64,000 nt of DNA, taken from Saccharina japonica (taxonomy: Eukaryota > Sar > Phaeophyceae > Laminariales > Laminariaceae). The stretch lies in NCBI GenBank assembly GCA_008828725.1, contig MEHQ01002127.1, positions 1 through 64,000 on the forward strand, written 5' to 3'. Positions 40,201 through 52,000 of this stretch are shown here, one piece after another (within the stretch, counting starts at the first letter, position 1; each line of letters opens with the position of its first letter). The notes under the pieces were generated by a model. It was not told the origin of the DNA. It did not search any database and saw only the letters and a list, made by a program, of their open reading frames with translations. A program made the translations under genes and the position numbers.

Positions 40201-43006
40201 CCCAAGAGTGCGCGCGGGCGGAAAGTGACCGGCGGAGGCTGAGGGGGGTGACCCTCGAGAAGAGCGGGCGAGAAAGCCAACGCGAGACCTTCGAAACGGG
40301 TCCCGAGTGCGAGTCCGGTCTAAAGCGAAGTCAGAGCCGAACAGGTCCAAGATCACCTGAGTGGTCGATGCTCATTTTATTTATATCTATATATATATCC
40401 TCTCGGTCCCTTGGCATCGTAAACTGCCTGTTGCATTGCGGGCCTTATTCCTCCTTCCTTAGCTTCGCCGCCGGCCTGGGCCGACGGCGAAGCCCCCTTG
40501 TATTTACGTATTTTTACTATTAATAACAATATTTGGTCCTATTTCCTATGGCCCTCCGCAATATATTCCACCGGGTCAGTGGGATCGAGGAACACGGGCG
40601 TAAGCCCAACCCAACCCCTAAAGCTGAAGCTGACCTCAACACGAGGTACGGGCGTAAGCCCAACCCAACCCCTGAACCTAACGCTGACCCCAACCCGAAG
40701 CCAAAAGGCTAGAAATGGGGCCAAAAAAGGGGCTACCTCTATCTCGTTTTTTCGTATTACAGTACAGGACACCTAATAAGAAACGGGCTAATAAGAAAGC
40801 CAGCCTGAGTTTTAGACGAAAACAAGAAATTCGGGAGTCGTTACGTTGAAATTAGTGTAGAAAGCACCCTCTCTCAAATAAGAAATCCAGCCTGGACCAG
40901 ATTTCCTGTTTCTTATTAGGTGTCCTGAACTGTATTAGACCGAGCTGCGGACCAAGATTTTGCCTCCTGGCACTCAAGAGTGAGTTACAGAAATCCAGGA
41001 AGTTTCCGTCCGATCACTCCGGTAATACGACTGGCGCGGGCTGATTTCAAGAAGCGTGCGACGGATTTTCTCGCGGTCCGGGTTAAAAACCGACAATATT
41101 TGGCTGAAAAATTGGCTGAAGAAAGAAAAAAAATTAACCTGGAACAAATCCAACTGACGTAAAAAGAAAAAGCCTCACAAAAATCGATTCTAAAAAGAAA
41201 TGAACAAAATAGAACGAACAACTTGACTTGGTCGCGGTGGCCGTCCCTCGTTCATGTTAAACGCCACAATATCACATGAAAACCGTTGCATCAACAGGGC
41301 TGTTCATCGTACACGCACACAAACTGCTGTCGTAAAAAACTACGTAGGGCTGGGCACTGGCACAGCATCTACTGGCAGTAGTAGTCTACTGGAAGTAGTA
41401 ATCTACTGATTGACCCGGCCAGTATATTCGCCAGTAGGTGTTTTCTTACGCACGTCCATGAAACATGCCATATTATAACACGGAAACCCACCAAATCGTT
41501 TCGGGAGGAGAGAAGAGAGAGAGGAAAGACAGTATATCGCTGCGATCCAGTATACTGATCAAATGTGACGACAGTGTAATAATCGCTACTGACTGAGTCA
41601 GCCAGTGCCCAGCCCTATGAAAAAACGTAAACCTGCACCAATCACCTGACTTGGTCTTGATGAGAGTCCCGTCCATATCAAACGCCAAAATATGACTTGA
41701 AACCCTCGTAATTTTGGGAACCCACCGCAGCACCGCGCCCCCCATAAGCTCTTCCCATCTGAACGACAACGGAATGGGTGGAGGGGTGGAGAGGGGAAGG
41801 AAGGGGGGGGTGGGGGGGTGTACTTCATGTTCATGCATGGCCGTAGTCGTATGACTAAGACCCTCGCATCCCTACAATGCCAGGACGGAGCATGTCGGTT
41901 TTCACCGACCAGGCAGACATTGCTAACACCAAGCGCGAGGGGTGAAGAGGGGGAGAGAGAGCGGGGGAGGAGGGAGAACGGAGGGAGGGAAAACGGGGTA
42001 GTAGAAGGGCTAGTGTGCAGAACCCAAATATCTATGTAGGGCTGAGGCTAAGTGAGCCAACCAACTGCCTTTTTTTCGTACTTCCTGTCATAGAAACAAA
42101 AACAAAAAAAGCACAATTTCAGCCACAAACGCAAATTTATCGCACACAACTATCGTTAATACCTAGCCAACTATTACGGAGGACCATAGTAAATAGGACC
42201 AAATATTGTTAGTAAAAATAGATAAATATATAGGTTTTCGTGTGTACCGTAGGTGCTGTTTACTATGGTCCCCCGTAAAAACAACTTAGTCGGCGACTTT
42301 TATTTTATTTTCATTTTCTCTCTCCCTCTTTAGTCGTGACTCAGGTCCAGGGTCACTGAGTAGGCTCTTCTCCCTCTTCCTCCCGCACTACGGTTCGGTG
42401 CCTTGCATTTTTTATCGCGAGAAGAACTGCTGCAGCCCTTTCTTTCCTCGTCGACTCGCATCGAATTGCGCCTGCCTACCCACGCTACTAGGCGCTCTCA
42501 GCAGTTGATTGCTATATATACTAAGTATAGAATAACAGATCGGGAATCTATCAGCCCTGAGATATCGTATAGACCACAAAGTGGGTAACAATCAGTAATC
42601 TGTTCGAGGTTTGAAAAAAATATAGAAACCTCACCTCCCCTCCTCTCCTCCCCCCCTGCCACCACCGCCTCCACCGCCACCACCAGCACCAGCACCACCA
42701 CCGCCATCATCGCCACCATTGCCACTAACACTATCTTTCCACTCCGGCTCCACCGACATTTCTCCCGGTCCGACGGCCCCACCAAGGCCTGCGCCCAGTC
42801 CTAATGTCTTGGGGGTGGTGGCGGTGGTGGTGGTGGTGGTGGTGGTGTTGGCGTTGCGGTTGGTGCTGGCAGACCAAGGATTGAGGGAGGAGGCAGGGGC
42901 AGAGGGTTTTGTAGAAGAAGGCGCCGATTTTTTGGACGGGGGTGGGGAGAGGCAGCCCCACGAGGAAGTCGAGGGTTTCGATGCTGCTGATGATGTTGCT
43001 GGTGGT

Positions 43007-43038
<32 letters not shown>

Positions 43039-46000
43039 TGGTGGTGGTGGTGATGGTGGCGGCGGCGGTGGTGGTGGGGTGGCGGCGGTGGTGGTGGTGG
43101 TGGTGGTGGTGGTGATGTATGATGATGGTGACGATGATGATGATGATGATGATGATGATAATGATGATGATGATTACAAGAATGGATGATGATGATGACG
43201 ATGATGATGATGAGAATGGATGATGATGAATAGGATGGCCACAAAGACGAGGTGGATGAGATTGACGATGGTAATAATGATGATGATGACGGGTATGAGG
43301 GGCAATGAAATAGGATGGGGGAGTAGGGGAAGGCGGAACGGGCACGGGTTACAATTCACACCGAAATCGATGCATTCCGTCGAGCACAACCATACTTCGT
43401 ATTACGCTTTGTATATTGTGGGTACAGCAGTTGTATCGCGCTAGCCTTTGTCACGTTAATTCCCGCCGTTGAGAGCAGCGCTGACAACATGCCACATCTT
43501 CCAAATCTAAATAATATGACGTGTGCTTTATCCGCCACAAAGTATCGCCGCACACGTAAACGTTCATTCAATATGACACGCATTTCACCTGTCAAACAAA
43601 ATCCACCGCGACGTTCAGGGTGACGAGCGTTTTTTTTTCTGCCAAATAACCCCATCCGCAAAATTAAAGGCGACGCACGATTTTCATTTGCCGAATAATC
43701 CCACCGCGTCGCTAAAGGGTGATAAGTGACAAGCGTTTCATCTTCCAAAAATGATCACACCGCCGCAACAGAAAAACACGACGCGCGATTCCCTCTGACA
43801 AATCATCCCACCGCACCGTTCAGGGTAAGGGTGGCAAGCGTTTCATGTACAAAAATAATCCCAACGCAGAACCCAACGCGACGCGCGTTTCGTTTCGCCA
43901 GAGAACACACGCTTTTTCTAACTAATCTACACCCCGGGAATATTTATCTACAGATATGCAATCTACAGATAGATCATCTACAGATAGACCATCTACAAAT
44001 ATGTAATCTACAGATAGATCATCTACAGATAGATCATCTAGTTTCTCGCCTGCCGCTGTGAGAGGTTGTGCCGGATCTGCCATAGTACATATCCAACCCG
44101 GGAAACATGTGGTGCATCATGTAGACGATACGGCTCCCAACCGGCAACATGAGCCAGATCATGCAGATCATACAGATCATACAGATCATATCGATCATAC
44201 CGATCATACAGATCATACAAATCATACAGATCATACAAATCAGGGACCTATCTGCCCTGAAGGATCTAATCGAGTGGGAATGATCTATATGATCTATATG
44301 ATCCGTATGATCTGTGTGATCTGTGAACTAATCTCACCGCACTATCAATACTGTTGTTGCGGGGGGACACACTGCTGTAGTACAGTCATCATAACCAAAT
44401 ATGGTGTGCATACATAGGGGGGTGCCCGGTTTTTAGGACTATCGTGGATTCTGAACACTATGGCCCTCCGTAAATATGTTCTTGGCCTCTTTACCGGAAC
44501 CTCATATATACCTTCGGCTATACACGTAGGATCGTTTGAAAGCTAAACAAAGTTTTCAGCTCTGTGTCGAACCAACCCGACTATGGCTTTCGAACCCCCC
44601 CTATGTGTCGGTGTATGTAGTGATTCATCAGTCAACAGATGCAAACACGTTCCTTCATAAAACATAGTGGAGAAATAAATATTGGGCCAAAAAACTAATG
44701 ATTCCGACGACAGTAAATTCACGTATGAATACGCGAGTATCAGGGCATATTATTGATTATGGGCCACCTTAATACTACGTACATAGGGGCATAGTAATCA
44801 GGACCGAAAACACTACATGTGCCCCTACGTTTATAGACCACACTTCGTTATGATTTCTACATACGTTTCCCCACAATAAACGTTCAACGCGACACAGGAC
44901 GCGTATTTCATCCACATTTATTTATATGTTTTTTGTCCATCCCATTTATTATCTTCGCCCTTTTGTTCTCTCTCCCTCTTTAGTCGTAACTCAGATCCGC
45001 GGTCACTAAGTAGGCTCTTCTTCTCCCTCCCCACTACGGTTCGTGCCTTGCTTTTTTTATAGCGAGAACATTTCAGCACTTTCTTCCCTTGTCGACTCTC
45101 GTCGAATTGTGCCTACCCACGCTAGAACAGGCGCTCTCGGCAGTTTTGGTGTCATTTGCGAATAAAAATCTACGTACGGAGACTCGAACCCTCGACCTCA
45201 AACCTAACAGGCTTCGTGGTTACCTGCTAGACCACCGGGGCGGCCGGTGGTCCGCCAAAATAATCCCCGCCTCACTCCTGATACTATTTGGCGACGGTGA
45301 GCTTAATGTACAACCCACCCGCCTAAAAATAAAAATGGCGACGAGAAGTTTCATGGCCGTTAACCCCTCAAGAACCGGTCCCCCGTTTTTAGGGGACAAA
45401 CTACTTGTTATTAGTGTGGGATAAGTTTTTCAGTTCTGAATGGGTTAAGATGTGATCGAGTCTTTTTTGACAACGACTTAGGATAGATCTTCCAGGGGCA
45501 GGGCTGATTATTACGAGTCTGGCGCTGGGAATCGAGGCACGGGCGTAGACCCAACCCAACCCCTATTCCTAACCCTAACACCGACCCGGGTCCGAAACGG
45601 GTCGAAAACGCGGCTGCGCCGCTTTCATTTATTTCTTTAAATATACCGAACTGCGGACCACGTAATTCCTCCCGATACTATCAGTGAGTAAAAAAATCCC
45701 GGAAAATTATGAAATACCGCTGGAAGATCTATCCTAAGTCGTTCTCGGGATTACTGATGTGATCCGTTAAATAACCCCCGCCTGAAAAAAAAAAGGCGAC
45801 GAGAAGTTTCATGGCCCTCGAGATGTGATCCGTCAAATAATCCCACCGAAATACGTACTGTACCAAAGACGGACGCGACTTTGAGTGCGTACGTACCTCC
45901 TCCGCCGCCACCACCCTTGCCAGAAGAAGCACCGCCAGCGATGGTAGTGGTAGCGCTGCCGCTGCTACCGCTGCTACCGCTGCCACCACCGGTGTTCCGT

Positions 46001-49000
46001 TTCCCGAAGCCGCTGACCGTTTCAGATGTAACGGTCTCCAGCAGGTGCTGCCCCATTGGCTGGAGGGAGTTCAATCGGAGGCATTCGGAGAGCCACGCAG
46101 ATCCCACCACCTAAAAATACAGAAATACAAAAATGTAGATAAAAAACACACACAGAAATAAGCACGACATAAAAGTAGATGTCAAAGAGGGGGAGAGGGA
46201 CGGCTCCACCGATCAGGGGTTTGCCAGAAGGAGGCATGTTTCACGCAGTGGACAACGGATACGGGATAGGGGAATACGATATCATTCACCCATTTCGAAC
46301 TCCAGAGGAAAGTTGTCTCGACGAAAGTAGGACGGACTACAGCAGTACGCGACAGACGTCAAGCATCTGAAAATTAAGAATTAGAGACTTGAAATTGTGG
46401 GGGGGGAGAAATAAGAATGCGATCCTCTTTGTACTGAAAACAGTGTGGAACACACCCAGTCTTACATAATAAGAATCCCAGTCTGGCCAAAAAATGAGAG
46501 ATTTCTTAACATCTGTCGCGTACTTGTATGTACCCGATGAACAATCCCATGGCAAAAGGAACAACATCAAACATTCTGCAACACAAAAAAATGAGATTCC
46601 GACGATTTCGGGTTAATAATCCCTTAAGAACTGGTCCCACGTATTTGGGGACAAACGACTTGGAATTAGTGTGGGATTTTTTTTTGAGTTCTGAATGGGT
46701 TAAGGAAACCCGTCATTCCGAAAACCTTTTCAGCCAAAAAAAGGTATACCCTACACCTCTATCGTACTCTTAGCACGCATCGATGGGGGGATACGATGTT
46801 TACCCCTTCGAGGCTGCAGAGGAAAATAGTGTCGACGAAAGTAGGACCAACCGCATCGACCACACCGATCAGTCCGGGCTTGTGGGGGGCAGGGGATAGG
46901 GGATGCTTCCGAAGGGCAACCTTGGGGGCTATAATAAATTTGAAAATATTTGTAAAAAAATAACCTGCGAGGTCGACAAATTGCTCAAAACTTGTATTTT
47001 GCAAGCTTGGTGTGATGCTTCGATCGCGCGTGCTGTATACACGGGGAGTGTACAGGTTCTAGAGTGGCCCTATCAATTATGGCATTATTTTACGCAACGC
47101 ATTCTTGGGACCTATACGAAGTCTACTCGTGTATATATTTATTTATTTTTAAAAACAGCTGTAAGATCGAGGACTTCGTCGAAACTCATCTTCGCAAGCT
47201 GAATGTGATACTTTGAGCGCGCATACCCTCGTACGGGTTTTATATGTCCTCGTCCTCATGCAGGATGTACATCCTGTATACTTCGAAGTATGAGGAGAAC
47301 AAAATCTGAGGCTGCAGAATTCAGAGGAGCGTGTGTCTTATCTGTGAAAAGTAAACCGTGGGTTTGCACGAATACGAAGTATATATACGACACGCGCTTA
47401 GCATGCTGAAAGTCGTACTGCTGCACGTGCTTCCTAATACAGGCCTGGAATTTGAGGGGATGCTTGGAAAGTATCCCCTCCAGGTGGAAAATTGACAAAA
47501 CACTACTAACGACAGCACCAACGCATCTACTGACACGAAGACCAACGCACCTATTATCACCAGTACCAGCGCGCCTACTGTTACCAACACCAACGCACCT
47601 ACTGAAACCACTACCATCGCGCCCTGACAGCGGAGGTCTTCTCTCTCAGGGGATGCTTGAAAAGCATCCCCTCCATGTGGTGGGAAACTGACAACAAATA
47701 CTACTGACACCAACACCAACGCGCCTACTGTTACCAACACCCCAACGCACCTACTGTCACAAACACCAACGCACCCACTGTCACCAACACCAACACACCT
47801 ACGTACTGTCGCCAACATCAACGCACCTACTGTCACCACCACCAACGCACCTACTGTCACCAACACCTACGCACCTTGACCGTGGAGGTCTTATATTTCA
47901 GGGGATGCTTGGAAAGCATCCCCTCCACCTCTCGACGAGCCCTCCCCGACGAGAAGGCATCGGCATCGCACACCGCAAGCGTGGGAGATGGTCCTTCCTG
48001 CTTGCTGACTAGAGCACCCTTGCTCGCGTGTCGGTAATTGTACGCGATTATACACCATTGTTGCAAACAGTTGTGAGACAGCAAACAATACATTTGCAAG
48101 ACAACAACAGGTCGGAAGACAAGAGCGAGAGGTGAACATAGAGGGAGGGAGGGAGGGAGGGAGGACTGTCGTCAACTTGTGTGCGTGCGTTGGACAACTG
48201 CTACGATAGATGTAGCACTTTTTGGCTGAAATACTTTCTGGATGAACGGGCTTCTTAACCCACACTAATTACAAGTAGTTTGTCCTCAAAAACGGGGGAC
48301 CGGTTCTCAAGCGGTTAACCCAGAATCGTCGTCGGACTTTCATTTCTTGTGTTGCAGTATTTTTCATTGTATAGTTAGGCCATGGGATTTTTCATCGGGC
48401 ATCACTTTTATTGTTCTCCAAAATCAGTTTTTGACTTACTATTAGTATAGAGCTCCTCAAGCGACCACCCTCAGGAGGCAGAAACATGGTGCACCTCTCT
48501 ATCGCAGCATGCGTCGTTCGATCGATTCGGAACTTTTGGAGGATAACATTTACGTATGATACGAATCATGGTCGGCGCTTGATCGTAGTCGTAACTATCC
48601 AACTACCCCTACGGCGCGCTAGGGGTACTGTACCCCTACTACTATAGGACGCATGCAACGATAGTGGTCCCAGTGACACTTTTGGGCCAAAACAATGGTT
48701 ATGGCTGACAGGGCTTCTCAAAATGAGCAAGCAATGGTTAATAGCAGCATCGTGAATCCCGTTTTTGTTTTTACAATATGATTCGAACAACATATACACC
48801 TACCTCGATAGGCCGAAGTTCAGAGTCCATTTTTGCTCAAAAACAGTTTTTTGGGAGATATATAGAGCTCAAGGGAGCTCAAGGGAGAAACCGCAGGAAA
48901 CTTATTTCATAGGTGCTACTCCAACCGTACCTACCACGTGTAGCGATCATAGATAAGCAGTTCTGTCAACCGTCTACGTAGTACACTCATATCACCACTG

Positions 49001-49033
<33 letters not shown>

Positions 49034-52000
49034 TTACGGGTGGGCTAATGTAGTAAATAGTAAATAGGACCTGCGGTACACACAAAAACCTATATATTTA
49101 CCTATATTCACTAACAATATTTGGTCCTATTTACTATGGTCGTCCGTAATACCGTAAAACACTCAAGATAACACCCCCCCCCTCGGGGCAAATTTCCGGC
49201 CGAATTTTCTCGACATCTCGGTATTTTAGGGCCCGTTTTAACGAAGAAGAAAAAAAAACAATTTGGAAAAGAAAATATTAAAATCCGCTTTTCATTGGTC
49301 AACACACGTACCAGCACCAAAGATTAGGATCTTGGGGCATAATATTTGGTGCTGGTGCGTGTGTTGACCAATGAAAAGCGAATTTGAATTTTAGTTTTTT
49401 CCAAATTGAATTTATTTTATACTCGTTAATTCGGGCCCTTAATACTATCATAGCTTACTACAATTTCTACTGCTGCTGCTACTACTACCGCTGCTTCTAC
49501 TATTCCTGCTACTACTTGTAATACTACTGCTACTACTACGACTACTACTACTACGTAATACATACTCCTACTATTAATACTGCTACTGCAGCTACTACCA
49601 CTGCTACTACCGTATATGACACTGCTGTATACCACACCCCCTCGGACGAATTTCAACGCCGATTTGCTCGACGATAGGTAGAGCGCTAACCCCGAGCGAC
49701 CCGTCTAGGGAAAGATGTTGACGAGATGCTCCGAAAGCCGCCTTTTTCGTCGTCTGTGCACCCCTGGTTACGGAGAAAATTTCGGCTTGAAATTCATCCC
49801 AGGGGTTGTGATATACACTTGTCATATACGGTACCACTACTGCTACTACTGCTACTACTACATACTCTTCCTACTACTATCTTGTTTTAATGCTACGCTG
49901 TAGCACTACCACGATCACTACCACTACCACTATCACTACCTGGTGGGAGCGAGCGCGCAGCAACACGACTCGTACTGTATAAAGCTGCGTGCGTGTCGGG
50001 TATGTCCTTGCTGCGTGTTGCAGCTCAAGTACACCCTCTACCATACATATCAGCAGCCCAGGCTGCTTCGCGTGATCCGACATGGTCAGGAGACAGGAGA
50101 CAGCACTTTCACCCCTTGACGAGAAAGAGCATTTGCTCTGGACCCCTTTCAAAGAGACCCCTTTCAATGGATATAAGGGATCCCTTTTAAGAGTTATAAC
50201 GGATCCCTTTTAACCCCTTAACAACTGGTCCCACGTATTTGGGGACAAAATACTTGGAATTAGAGTAGGATCAGTTTTTCAGTTCTGAATGGGTTAAAGG
50301 GATATAAGGGATCCTTTTTAAGGGACATATAAGGGATCCCTTATTAAGGGTTATGAATTAGAGTAGGATCAGTTTTTCAGTTCTGAATGGGTTAAAGGGG
50401 TATAAGGGATCCTTTTTAAGGGATATACAAGGGATCCCTTATTAAGGGTTATAAGGTGTCCCTTTTAATGGATATAAGCGATCCCTTTTAAGGGATATAA
50501 AGGACCCCTTTCAAGGGATATAATGGATCCCTTTCAAGGGATATAAGGGACCCCTTTTAATAGATACAATGGGTCCCTTTTAAGAGATATAAGGGATCCA
50601 TTTTAAGGAAGATAAGGGATATAATGGATCCCTTTTAAGGCACATAAGGGATATAATCGATCCCTTTCAAGGGATATAAGGGATTTAATGTATCCCTTTT
50701 AAGGGATATAAGGGGCCCCTTTTAAGGGGCATAAGGGACCCCTTTTAGGGGATATAATGGATCCCTTTTAAGTGGCATAAGAAACCCCCTTTTGAGGGAT
50801 ATACGTAAGGTATATAAGGAATACAATGGATCCCTTCTAAGGGATAGAAGAGATATCGGGGATATGATAGCGACCAAAACAGCAGTGATAACTTTGGTGC
50901 CATCAGCTGCCTATATACGAGCAGCGCGAGTGAGCACCCAGAAGAACGAGCAGGCTCATGTCACGCCCGTGCCGCACGACTCATCGTCATGTATATAAAT
51001 AACTCGGGCACCAATTTCTACCACCCCCTCCCCCAAGCACGCAGTTGCCGTTATTGGCATCGTCGCTTTTACATCGACATTTTTTTCCCTCTCAAGTCTC
51101 AGCAGGGTGATTTTTCCTTGGCTGACACCAATCTACTACCTGGTAGGTGATATTACGGGGTGGGCTAATGTAGTAAATAGCACCTGCAGTAGACCCAAAA
51201 TCCTATATGTTTCCCTCTTTTTACTAACAATACTTGGTCCTATTTACTATGGTCCTCCATAATAGTGTGGATGTTTTTTTTCTTGTTTTTTTCGTCAAAG
51301 TTATCATACTAGCAGCGAAGGACGGATGGCGCCAGAGATGGCACAAAAAGAGACAACACATATCTAGCTGCTGGCGTGCCTGAAAAACTGTCTCTGGTGT
51401 TTGCTTTCTGTATACTGATGTTTGTTTCGCATGGTGTCGGTTGGGGTCGAGGCCAGTGTGGAACACTCGGCCCTACACCCTTGATATGTCTCCTGACATT
51501 TTTGCTCGTGGCCTATGCTGTAATAAATCGTCACCTTTTGTCGGCACTTTTTCCCCCTTTTTTAAGTCCCAAAGCGGACCCGTGAAAGAAACACAAATAA
51601 AAAACACAATTCCCGAAAGAAAAAACGTTAAGAACAGTCTCCGAACCTTCTGAGACGTCCCGCCCCCCCCTTTTCCCCTCCTCGCCGGCACAATAAAAAA
51701 ACACAATTCTCGAAAGACAAAACGTCAAGAACATTCTCCAAACCTTCTGAGACACCCCGCCCCTCCCTCTCCCCTCCTCGCCGGCCGCCGCTCCCTTCCC
51801 TTTACAACTCCCAGCCCCTTCGCCAGCACGCTTCCTTTTGGAGTTATTCTTGGCAGCGCTCATGAGAAGCTGGGACGCGTTCGGAAGTAGGGAGACAGGG
51901 GATGATCCGCTTCCGTCCCCGGACTGAAAATCCAGCACGGTGGCCCCGTTGGAGGCGAGCCCCTTCGCCAGTATTTTCCGCCTTCCTTGGCTCAACCCTA

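Noticed and set aside
42719-43189. Long plus-strand frame with poly-Gly and poly-Asp
   Set aside because: It is the antisense of PNKP exon 5 plus GGT and GAT microsatellites.
50150-50850. CRISPR-like or operator array of GGATCC units
   Set aside because: The units abut and vary gradually, as satellites do.
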